A DNA stretch of 64,000 nucleotides from contig JBAMJR010000180.1 in the NCBI GenBank assembly GCA_038501785.1, forward strand, positions 6,386,001 to 6,450,000. Direction: 5' to 3'. Below the pieces are notes generated by a model, which saw only the letters and a program-made list of their open reading frames with translations, was not told the origin of the DNA and searched no databases. Of this stretch, positions 46,723 to 58,329 are shown piece by piece. Origin of the DNA: Myoxocephalus aenaeus. Taxonomy: Eukaryota > Chordata > Actinopteri > Perciformes > Cottidae. Each line of letters begins with the position of its first letter. Position 1 is the stretch's first letter. A program made the translations under genes and the position numbers.

Positions 46723-48983
46723 ACCTCTGCTGATTTTAAAAATGCAGATCGATGGGTTCAATGAGTACCACATTCTTGATATTGAGTATTTAGTGGGTAA
46801 TTTATTTAACTGACTCTCTTTTTCTTCTTTTCTTGTTGTATTCTTTCCATATTTATTTCCATATTTTTTAAAAGAAACGATATATATAGCTTTTATATTC
46901 AGCAGCTTCATTAGATTTTTTTTTAAATGTGTTTAATACTTCTTACCAGGTGGGCTATACTTGTATTTCAAAGATGAGTTAGAAAACCTGTGAAACACGT
47001 TTTTCTTTTTTGGAAATGCAGCACATACATCTGAGGCGTTCAACTCTCACGTGCAGCCGCTTCATTTCTGCTTCATTCCACCCGTCTTAAGTCCTCAGCA
47101 CTAGCTCTGTCACCGGTGCTGTAGACGAGTTATTATAAACGACTTAAAGGGCGCAATATACAACATTCAGAGCATCAAATCTAGCAGTAAATAACTATTG
47201 TCTCTGTCAAGATATCGTAATGGCGTCTTTCCATGGTCCATAGTTACAAAAATAATGTAACTTTTCACAGATTAATAGTAGTGATATGCCCACGTAGTTC
47301 CACTGTATCCTTTGACAGATTTAGAGTTCTTTGAATCTCCTCCTCTGTTTCATTTGGCAGAGGATCATAACACACAGTGAGTCCTGTTCCCAGTGTAACC
47401 CAGCCTGCATGTGCATTTAGATTATCTGGGAAGTAGATCAGGCCTGAAAGTGTTTCCAAAAAGCATGCAAATATCCACAGTATTTTATCGAAAGCTGAAT
47501 AAAAGTTATTTGTTTGCATAGTTAATCTATGCACTTTATCATTTGGACTTTGCCTAGGTAAACTAAGTTATTGGTTTACTTGATGCTTTGAGTGCCGGGT
47601 TCAAATCTGGCCTGATGCAAATGCAGGTCCTGTGTTACTGTGTGTCCTGTACCACAGAGTATTGGCAGAAAGGTGTTCATGACGTGTGATATTTCCTAAT
47701 CCTGGGTTGGTTGTTCAGACTGAAATCTTAGCCCTTTTTACTGCCATTGTTCTCATGTATATTGGCTCTTCTCTCCCTCGAGGAAGTGTTCCTGGAGGAT
47801 TGCCTACTTGGGAAGCATCATTTGCTTTATTACCCCATCGTAATATCATACAGCAGAGTTACAGTAAGTCAGTCTGGCTTTTTAAGACGTTTTAATTTCA
47901 TTACAATGATATATGCCTGTAATGCCTGTCAATGGACAATACACTAATAAACATCTACTTTATTTGAATCCTCCGCTATTCTTGTATACCTTGCAGTTGT
48001 TGTAAACAGCTCCCCCTACTGGTTGATTGGAGAAACAGCTTGGGGAATTCTCCCAGTTCAACCAGACAAAGCTTTTCCACCCAAATGAAGAGGGAGATAA
48101 ATAATCTGGTAGAGAGAGTCTTGTGGTGGCTTCACCGTTCTGACTTTATTTAAGTAAATTTTTGCAAACGTGATCTAATCTTGTAATGACAAGTTTATGA
48201 GATTAAATGATTCTACTTGAAGGAAAACGTCTCCCTACAACCATTCTTACATTAAGCTTTAGAGTTTGGGTCTATTTGACCTCAAATAAATAATATGCCT
48301 TTGATATTTCCACTGACTTCTATGAATTTGTATGTATTTGTTTTCATTTGGCAAGAGTTTTTGACTTCCTGTTTCCATTGTAATCAAGTCTGTGCATTGA
48401 GATGATTGGGGAGTCCAAAACAGGCCAGAATGTGTTCCCACAATGCAAGCACAGTACAACTGCAGTCTTTTATATATAGCTATATATTCGACTTTGCCTC
48501 ATCAACAGCAGGGATGACATCTGACCTAGACCACAAAAAGGAGTGTCTACATATACTGGATGAACAGGTTTCTTATTCATACAGTAAACTTTGCATTTTA
48601 AACAAAACAATACGTGACTCACATGGTGGTGCTATGAAGTCTTACCACTTTCAACAAAACAGTCCCTCCTGCTCTTCTTCACATGTATATTGACTCCTCT
48701 CTTGTCAGGAAGTGTTCTTGGAGGATTGCCTGTTATTGTGTCACAGTGTAATAATACAAGCAGAAAGACCACTTTACAGGTAAAAATGTAACTTTCTGTT
48801 AATGTTTGGTTTGTTTGTGATGACTTTAGGATAAGAATTTACCAGATATATTTTTGTTTCTGAGGCTGACGTCTTGGATGTATGTGTTCTTGTTCTAACT
48901 TTATTGTTAATGTCTAACATAAAGGAAAAGTAGTTTTATATTTTTTGTTTTATTATGTCAGTACTCTCTTTTTTTAACCACAG
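46723..48983 (+). other. Intergenic region between the TCAF copies, with a relic leader exon
   Basis: The leader of copy B ends at 48779 (CACTTTACAG|GTAAAA). A diverged copy of it lies at 47754-47870: CATGTATATT, then GGAAGTGTTC-TGGAGGATTGCCT and a donor-like TTACA|GTAAGT. No downstream TCAF coding exons follow the relic, so it is either an unused alternative leader or the stub of a lost third copy. The rest shows no gene. Confidence 0.55.
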
Positions 48984-49125
48984 GACAGTCCGACTGACTC
49001 ATCCACCCATTTGAGAACAATTGTTAAACCTTACGCAATCTACGTCTAACTCATCTGACAAGCTTTTTTCCCCCCAACCCGCCTTCCTTCTCATCCAATC
49101 TTCAGATCAAACGATCCTTCTCGTC

Positions 49126-52100
49126 ATGTTCAACCAACCCATTGAAAATACCCATGAAGGGGCCTATATGTCCCTGATGAGAGGCTTGAGAGAGCTGGAC
49201 CTCTGTGGCCCCTTTGTCCCCAGTGACCTGTTGCTGACTGGAGACCATGCCTTTCCTTTAGCAATGAACAGCAAAGGTCAGGTCCTGATGGCAGCCTCTC
49301 TGTACGGCCGTGGGAGGATTGTGGTCCTGGGTCATGAGGGCTACCTGACCACCTTTCCTGCTCTGGTAGAGAACGCTCTGACCTGGCTGAGAGGAGATGG
49401 ATCTGACAATGTCTCTGTGGGGGTCCACAAACACGTGAAGAAAGCCGCTGATAACCTCAGCAAATCCAGCTTCCAGGTCACAGTTGCTGGGGCCTTTAGT
49501 GACAATCGGGCGGTCGGTGTGTACATGACGGACGCCTACAGCGTTGGTGCAGACGTGAAGGAGCTGGTGGCTTTTCTGAAAGATGGAGGAGGAGTGCTGA
49601 TAGCAGGGCAGGCGTGGAGCTGGGCTGGGATGTATCCTAAGGCCAACACGCTGCTTCAGTTTGATGGGAATAAGGTTTGTGGTGTGGCAGGAATCTACTT
49701 CTCCGACCACACAGCTGAGGCAGAGTGCCTGCCTGTCTACCCACAGATCCCATCTTCCTGGATGAATGTAGTGTGAGTGTTTACTTCCTTTTCTTTGCGC
49801 ATTTAAACAGGCGGCAAGTTGTGAAATGGCAGCTTTTCTGTAAATCTCTAAACTTCTCCAGACATTTCTTTGTATCTCATTCAAGTTAACTGAGGCCATG
49901 CTAACAGCTCCTTGAGGATATGTTGAGGCTTTGAGCTAAATGTTGCATCAGTATGCTAACATGCTCACAATGACGGTTATAATGTTTGTTTTTTCATTTC
50001 GGGGCTATGCTTCTCTCTTTTATAACAATTCCACCACTCTCTCCATGATGAACCCAGACGTAATCATATTTCCTTATACAGAGAAATGGGAGCGTGGCAG
50101 TATGCTAATCAGAAAAAGTGGGCCTGTCAATTTAGAATGATTCTGATTCCCTGACATATCGATGGGGAGAACAAAATTCGCTGGTTCGCACATGTCAAGA
50201 ATGCACTTGTCAAGTGCACTTATTTTGTGCACAAAGTAAGTATATTGTTATGAACACATTAGAGAACGAGGCCCATTGCCACGGGTGTGGGCATGAATTG
50301 GAGATACAGTTCAGGGATATAATCTTAAAAATGGATGGTAAACGCAGTCTAAACAGAAGTAATACAGATAAACAGGAACATTGGCTTGAAAACATAATGA
50401 TTCAAATTAGATTCAGGTACAGGTTGGATCTGAAAGGGTTACTGCAGGGCAGAAGGGAGGAGCTGAATGTGAGAGTGAGTTGAAAACCTTTCAGGGACAG
50501 AAAAGCAGGGCGTGACTTTCATATCCCTTTGTCTCTTTCTTCCTTCTGATTCCTTTTGCTTTTACATTTTTTTATAATAATCACAATATGATATAATTCT
50601 TTCATACGTGGCACCTCTCTTCTCTTCCTCCTCTCAAATTCAGAATCGGTAAGGACTTTGAGGACGACTTAGAGTTCTTACTCAAGGGGGTGCCAGAGTT
50701 TGACCTACTGAATGGAGTGGTAGCTTCTGAGGTCCTGGTCCACGGGCCGCTAGCCTTTCCAATTGGGACCACCGAGGATGGAAGAGCGTTCTTGGCTGGA
50801 GCCTACTATGGGCAGGGACGGGTTGTTGTGATCACACACGAAGGACTTCTGAGACGAGAGGTAGGGTCATCAGGATCTTTGATATATAATCATTAGAAAA
50901 GTGGGTAAAGGTAAATAATAGAAGCGCTAGAACAGACTGGTAATGCAGTGGGTCGACCTGTGCATCACTACCGGATCTCCTGCTAGTTGGACATACCCTG
51001 AAAATCCTCACCAGAACGATGGCTCATGTAGTTCTTTTTGGCTGTGCCAGACCGAGCACCAATGGTCAAGGCCCAGCCACCAGACACTTGTACCGACAAG
51101 CCTACGTTTCACGTCTGGCTGCAGGAGGGGGCCTTGGTTTCCCAGTCCTGGGTGAGGTCATGCAGCTCCTTCCTAGACGATTCATGTAGGGTCTGTGAAT
51201 CACTCTTAGTCTGGTCCCTACTCCGACCATGGGAAACTCTACAAGGACCTGTTCCCTCAACTCAACCACTCTCAGGGTCTCAGAGTGATGCAAAGCCCTC
51301 AACAACGATGCTTGTCTTATTTTTTTCTTTGATTTGTCACCCATCTGTATAGTATTAATAAAGTATATTTTTCAATTTTAGTTGAAAAAAATAATATTGA
51401 TAAAATAACCAGATGGGAATGCCTGTTTTAGGCTAATTAAGTGAATGATTGAGTATTTAACTAATCATATTTATTCATCATGTCATTATTACTTTTCTTG
51501 CTAATTAATTTGTGACGACCAGCAGTTGGTTTAGTGTGCTAAATAATGAGCCATGCTTAATCTGCAAAATGTTTTTTTATGTGATGAATAAACTACTGTC
51601 TTTTGTTTTCTTCATTACAGACACTGGCTCCATTTTGGAACAATGCCATTCATTGGTTGGACGAAGGCCGGAATGGGGTCGTTGGGGTAGTTCCAGATCT
51701 CAACGAAGCCTTTAACCTCTTCAGCAAGTCAACGTTTAATTGTGAGAAGACACACTTCAGGAAAGACCTGAGTGTATTTGTGTGTACAGCCTATAGCGAA
51801 GAACATATGGAGGAAATCCAAGACTTTGTGGCAGAGGGAGGAGGCCTGCTGATTGGTGGACATGCCTGGTACTGGGCACAGACTCACCAGGGGAAAAACC
51901 CATTGACAGATTTCTCAGGTACGATGATGTGCCACAAGAGTTTTAATGCTGCCAATTTCAATCCATGATAGTGTATTTTGTTGTTGTTGACATAACAGAC
52001 CTGCAAAAACATGACAATCAAACACCATCCATAATACTGAAACCATGCCACACATAGATCAAGTCAGGCTTTTTGTGTTTCAGGAAACAAGATCCTAAAC

Positions 52101-55100
52101 AAAATGGGCTTGAGCCTGCTGGAGAAGATAATCGGGGAAGGTTCCTACAAGGCCCCTGTGCCCAGCCAGGCCATCAAAGACACCTACCATTTCCGCCACC
52201 TTTTACACCGCTTCGCTGGTCATGTCACTGAGGGGGAGGAACTCACACAGCACGAGGAAGAATTCCTTAAAAAACTGGAAAAGGACTGTGCAAACTACTT
52301 GCACCTAGAGGCTCATGACTGCTCCTCCTACACACAGATGGTGTCCACACTCACCAACCTTATGAAGAAGTCGGGCATGCCTCAGGTGGGCAGTGAATTA
52401 CTTCATAGTCTCTGATTGTTATTAGTTTGTCTCAAAGGACAATGGTCCTTTTTTGTTTCTGCCTTTTTAGTTTGGTTTAAGCCATTCACTGCCTTGAGAG
52501 GTGAAGGTAACACTTTATAATAACTACACGCTATTTAGCATTAGTTAAGTACGAGTAAACACTTAATTCATCATTTATAAAGCATTGTTCCAACATTAAC
52601 ACCCATTGTCCCACTATAGTACAGGTATCACTTTATAAATGATGGATTCCCCATTTGTAAATTAAGTAATATATTTTACAAACCAATTATTAAGGATTTA
52701 TAGATGATTAATGAGATTATTTATCAAGTGTTAGTAAATGATAAATCAAATATGTAAATGTATTTATTCATGCTTTACTAGTTGTTAGTTATGTATTGTA
52801 TGTGACCTCATCTAAAGTGAGGACTATCTATGCCTTATAAAGCATTTATAAATTACATTGAAAGGCCAGCAGTGCCTCAAAGCTAACACAAGTTATCTTC
52901 TCAACAGTAAAGGAAAATAGATACAACACAAAGGGATGAAGAACATTAATATTTATTACAAGATACAAACAATGTACTCATAGTGGGACACAGTTTACAC
53001 TATGTGAGACGATGCCCGTCAGTGAGTATGTTTCTAAGTTTGCTGGCACGTTTTATTCAATTATGAGTATCTAGCTAGCCAGCTAGCAAGCTGTGACTAG
53101 CTTGCTAGCTAACTAGCACTAACTAGAGGTCCTGAGACAGGCACGTGCCACCGCGTCACCTCAGTTGTAAGTAGACCAATCCAGGCGATAGTGTTAGAAA
53201 AATTGTTACTCGACACCGATTGTAAAATCATTAATCAGGACATTTATTCTTTGCAAAGAACAGAGTCAGAAATGCGACATAATGCTTAACACATCGCACA
53301 TCCTAGACTGCTCTCCGAACGAGCGGAGAGTCTCCCTGATATACATGAAATACAGTCACAGAAGCCCTCATGACGTCTTGCACTTATCGTGAACCTTCCT
53401 CCCGTCATCCCATAGATATGTTTTAAGCCATAAGAACAACAATAATGTGTATTGTCTTCAGTTCGGAACATACAGATATAGCAGATCACTTGACTCCTAA
53501 ACTGAGCTTGCTTTGTGTAAGGGAAAGTTCACGCCGGAGTCATAATTAGGGTAAAGTTCACCCAGGAGTCACAGGCCATGAAACTGCATATATTAGAGAG
53601 GAAATCAGTTTTTCTCCAACAGATAGGTATACTCATAATCAATAATGTGTACGTGCCAGCAAACTGAGAAACATACTCACCACCTGTGCCACTGATGGGC
53701 ATCGCCTCACATCACCTGGCCAGAAACGGCCCGGGTCCCATTATAGCTTAACCGTGTGTCCCACGTGTGGCCAGAAAGAATGTCGGCCAGGTGATGTGAG
53801 GTGATGCCCGTCAGTGGCACGAGTGGTGAGTATGTTTTATAGTTGGCTTGCACCTACAAAGTTGCTAGCTGGCTAACTAACAAGCTAATCACAGCTTGCT
53901 AGCTGGCTAGCTAGCTAGATACTCATAATCAATAATACATGCCAGAAAACGTACTCACCATTCCTGCCACTGACGGGCATCGCCTCAGATAGCATAAACG
54001 TGTGTCCCACTATGAGCACATTGTTTGCATCACATACAATACTTAACTAACGACAAGTAAATGCATGAATACATTTAATTTTGTAATCATTTACTAATAC
54101 TTTATAAATGATCTCATTAATCATCTATAAGTCCTTAATAATTGGTTTGTAATGTATATTACTTAATTTACAAATGGGGAATCCATCATTTATAAAGTAT
54201 GAAAACCCAATCATGGAACCATAATAGTCAAGCTTATTAATCAAGAATAAAACATTTATAACTGTGTTTATAACTGTGTCTAATGAGTGTTAATGTTGGA
54301 ACAATGCTTTATAAATGATGAATTAAGTGTTTACACATTCATAACTAATGCTAAATAGTGTGTAGTTATTATAAAATGTTATCGAGGTGAATATTCTATT
54401 AATCATAGTCAGTTACCTTGTACATATACTTTTTAAGGTGTGTGACAGCTGTCCTGTGAAGAGTCCCAAAGACCACCTGCTCCTCAGTGTGGGGGCAGAG
54501 GTGTATAAGGTTTGCCCAAATCCGGATGACCTCCTGCCCTACCTCATCAAGGACAACCCCTTGTTGCCAGTCGTCTACAACCACAAAATCAAGATCGACG
54601 TCAACACAAAAGGTCAGACCTCGTTGTTGTGGACACACATGCAAACTGTTTATGAGCTACAACTTGCATGCAGAATGAGCACACTTGTGATATTCTTCTC
54701 TTTTTTCCCCCATGATTCCTGTAACCTAACAGTGCGTGTTGAACACAAGTTATGTTGAATTATGTGTGTGTTTGTGTGTGTGTTAGCTGGATTGGAGTGG
54801 ATCAGTACAGGGCTCTACCTCTCTCCTGGTATGAAGACCTACATGGCCACACCAGCAGAGATTGTCAACAAGGGATGGAAGGTGAAGTTTACAAAGTCAA
54901 ATTTAAACATTAGAGTAATTAAGGTGAAAAAAGATACTGAAGATAAAAGGCTTAAATCGGTTAATTTGTTTTAATTGAAAATGAAATCCCCCAACAAACT
55001 ACGTATCCTATCTATCTGCCTAGCTATCAATCCTTACATCCGTTGACTCATACATGTAACTATCACAAAATATACTGCACTTTTCACCAATTATTAATAG

Positions 55101-57840
55101 CAATAACACATATTCCATGTCCTCCTCAGATCCAGATCGGTTGTCAAACAGACACACTGAATCATGACGAGTTGAAGAGAGCGCCGTGTGTCTACGATAG
55201 TTTTCCTGTCACCTCAGAGATGATGCAGGTGTGGCACCTGTGGGGGGGACTCATCTACCTGGTGGCTCCACCCAACACAAAGGTGGAGGGGGTAGAGGCC
55301 ACAGTGCAGATGGCTGTACCTGCACCATACTATAAATCTGGTGAGTCCGTGGTGGTTTACACTGCTATATAAGAGTTCTGATACGATTGTTAACATTTAG
55401 AAGCAGAGGCAAGGCAGGTATGGTGAGCAATGACGCGGTCAGGAATGAGAGGAGAGATAATGCTAGGTGGATGTGCTGAATGGGATCAAAAATGTTTAGA
55501 CATGAGTTACGTGGAGACTGGACCCATGACAACATGTAAGTGTGTTTCTCCCTGGCGATAAACAGGGGCATGTTGTATTGTTTTTCCAGCATCGCTTAAG
55601 GAGAACATTTGAACATATGAACATTTACTGATGCAGAATGTGCAAGCAGGTATACATCCGTTGTGTGCAGTCTATTTACCTCTAACCTACATTCAAAAGT
55701 AGTTTTTATTCATGAAACAAATTACATATTTTTGTCTAAACTCCCAATGCCAGCCGAGGTTATTGTAATAGTAAACATTTTGAATATTTGTCTTTCTTCT
55801 CAGGCGTGACCACAGCAGCTGAATGGTTGGTGCTGCGCACAGCTCCCTCCCCCTGGGCGGAGCTGGAGTTTGACAACATCATCCTCACTGTGCCATCGAA
55901 CGTCGTTCGGAGCCTGGATCGCCCCGACGAGTTGGCGGCCCTTTGGGATGAGATGATGAGGGGCATCGCTGACCTGGCTGTCATACCTCACAAATTTCCT
56001 CGCAAAGAACGCTTTGTTACTGATGTGCAGATTTCCCATGGTAAGTGTCTTTTGAGGTGACATTTATAATATTAATAACTTTATTTATATAGCACCCTTC
56101 GAAACAAAGCTTTGACAGACAGTCACTAAAGCAAGGAAGCACAAAAACTAAGAAAAGAGTTCAAACCTGATATTGAACAGTAATAGATGAAATGATAAAA
56201 CCAATCGATACGATACAAATAAAAAATTAAAAATTTAATTAAATAATTAAATCAATTTAAATATATCAATAATAAAATACAGCAGTAAAGTGAAGACATC
56301 ACATAAAAGCTAGTCTTTAATAAGGGGCTTTGATGTCAGAAGGACCCCACCTGAGGAAATAAGGCTGCTAAGGCTCATAAAGGGTCAACATTTCTTCCAC
56401 ATATTTTGGGGCAAGACTCAGACGTGCTCAGTGATCAGTAAAATCTTAAAATCAAATCTAAAACGGAACAGGAACCAATGACGAGAAGCCAGGGTTGGGG
56501 TGGGACTTTCGGTTGATGCCAGAGAGAAGGGAGTCTTGAAAAGATAAATGCCTGATGTATTGATTAAGGACCTTAACAGCAGCACAGGCCAAAGTGAGGC
56601 ATGTGTTCTTTGCTTTGTGTAATTTGGATGCACTTGAATGAGGCTGAGCTCATCACACATGTCACCTGCTCCGTCCAGGCTGGATGCACTGTGGTTATCC
56701 CATCATGGCACACCAGCCCACAGCAGCTGAGCTGGTCGACGTTCACCTTGTTAGGACTAAAGGCCTGTGGGGGCCCATCCATGAACTGGGACACAACCAA
56801 CAGAGAAGCTACTGGGAATTCCCACCGAACACCACAGAGTGCACATGCAACCTGTGGTCGGTGTATGTGCACGAGGAGGTGCTGGGGATCCCATTGGCAA
56901 AGGTGGAGTTAATCCTTCCTGGAGTAATGTGTCCTTCCATTGTGCTCACACTCTTTTAATATTGTGTCATTTCACTTTGATCAGTAATTGAATGTGTTTA
57001 ATGCAGACGGAGCAATTATTGACCGCAACAAAAAGAAAGTCTCTGGCAGAAGAGTATGCGAAGGGGGGAAGGAAACTCAGCAGCTGGGATGGGTTTGTGG
57101 CTCTGGAGACGTACTTGCAGGTGAGAGACAACTTATTCATACAGTATTCCTATGAACCTATTCCTGGTTACACTGGGTCTGCATCTATACCAGCCCCGTA
57201 GAGCCAGAGGGCATCACGGCACAAGCATTTTCTAAATACTAGATACACAAGATCTCCAATCTAATCTTAAAAACAGAAACTAAAGCACTTGACTCAGTTA
57301 AAAGAGCTGCAGGTTATGCGTCTCATTGTGGATTCTTCTGAGGAAATTTTTCTGCCATTCACTCAGTAAATGTGTGTATTTGGTCTCTCTCTCTCGAAGG
57401 CCGATGGTGGCTAAACTGCCTCCTTTTCTACTTTCCATGTGCAGCTAAACTATTTTGGCAACCACACACCTTGTCACAACGGTGGTGGATTTGGTGAATG
57501 TCATTATGTGCTGGAGAAAGTGGGGATGCAAAATGTTTATTTCTCTTGATTCATAGCAGCAAGTGAATCAGTGAGTTGTGTGTCCATCTGTACACAGTCA
57601 ATGGCCTCTGCAATGCTCATTACACTCCAACAAGGAAATCTGTTGAACTTGAACTCCTTCCCACTTTTGGAGCAAAAAATTGAAACATTTGGCCTGATAG
57701 TGGCATTGAAGGAAAGGTCATGTTGCTACCCGAAACACAAATATTTACCCTCTATACAGAGGGACGCCTCAGGCATGTTGTTAGTTTTTCAATGTGAAGC
57801 CCCAAATGATGTTGTGAATAATTATACTCACATTTCCATT

Positions 57841-57927
<87 letters not shown>

Positions 57928-58178
57928 ACTTGTAGCTCCAGGATAAGTTTGGCTGGGATGCCTTTAAGAAGGTGTTTGCTGCCTACCACAAGATGAGCAA
58001 CTTTCCAAAGGACAACGACGGAAAGATGAACCTGTATGCTGTGACCTTCTCCCAGACTGTGGGGATGAACCTGTCTGCCTTCTTTAAGGCCTGGAGCTGG
58101 CCCATAGAAACAGCCACGGAGGAGAAACTCTCCAACCTGCCTCCCTGGAGCGACCACCCCATGGTCCAGTACGACTGA
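49126..58178 (+). CDS. tcaf: TCAF-like protein B with intact M60-like metallopeptidase motif
   Basis: Eleven coding exons in the same order as copy A: 49126-49772, 50644-50860, 51621-51918, 52084-52385, 54438-54612, 54787-54881, 55130-55340, 55804-56040, 56679-56902, 57007-57120 and 57936-58178; 920 codons plus stop. The coding-exon acceptor is at 48983 and the ATG is the homologue of the copy A start. HELGHNQQ is at 56780-56794, followed by WEFPPNTTE. By eye exon 1 is about 92% identical to copy A in protein, exon 4 about 64% and exon 11 about 95%. Exon 10 is also clearly diverged. Every splice site is canonical GT-AG and no frameshift is seen, so both copies look functional. Intron 4 holds a foldback transposon and intron 10 a very long CT tract next to the acceptor. 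Confidence 0.92.
50900..51400. repeat. Unclassified insertion in TCAF B intron 2
   Basis: Intron 2 is 760 bases here and 201 in copy A. The extra part is GC-richer than the flanks and looks like former coding or retroelement sequence, but frames are short and I cannot assign a family. Boundaries are approximate. Confidence 0.4.
52506..54383. mobile_element. 1.9-kb foldback-type DNA transposon with long inverted arms
   Basis: GGTAACACTTTATAATAAC at the left and the complement of GATAACATTTTATAATAAC at the right begin inverted arms that stay recognisable for about 450-530 bases (52506 to about 53035, against about 53950 to 54383). A perfect 8-bp duplication GAGGTGAA flanks the element (52498-52505 and 54384-54391). 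The middle holds further palindromes: CTAGCTAGC-type repeats and a GCATCGCCTCACATCACCTGGCC pair near 53700 and 53780. No transposase is coded. The 8-bp duplication suggests a hAT-type partner. Copy A lacks it. Confidence 0.85.
56070..56570 (-). repeat. Degenerate LINE 3' fragment in TCAF B intron 8
   Basis: On the minus strand a short frame reads LASRHWFLFRFRFDFKILLI, matching the LASLHWLPV.FRI.FKILLL stretch near the C-terminus of teleost L2/CR1-type reverse transcriptase ORFs. The flank ATAACTTTATTTATATAGCA is a common fish retroposon tail. The matching intron of copy A lacks it. Boundaries are approximate. Confidence 0.5.
57844..57926. repeat. (CT)n tract abutting a splice acceptor
   Basis: About 41 CT units ending ten bases before the last TCAF B exon (57936). 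It serves as an oversized polypyrimidine tract; copy A has only about 20 pyrimidines at the same place. Confidence 0.9.
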
Positions 58179-58300
58179 ACCTCTGCTGATTAAAAATGCA
58201 GATCGATGGGTTCAATGAGTGCCACATTCTTGATAATGAGTATTTAGTGGGTAATCTATCTAACTGACTTTCTGTTCTATCAATGAATATGATCCTCTTG

Positions 58301-58319
58301 GGGGGGGGGGGGGGGGGGG
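58301..58319. repeat. G homopolymer
   Basis: About 19 consecutive G shortly after the TCAF B stop codon, in the 3' UTR or flank. It is missing from the otherwise very similar 3' flank of copy A. Confidence 0.8.
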
Positions 58320-58329
58320 TGATCAGTGC

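Noticed and set aside
53086..53120. CTAGCTAGC-rich stretch as a CRISPR-like or origin repeat
   Set aside because: There are no regular repeats and spacers; the stretch lies inside the palindromic core of the foldback transposon.
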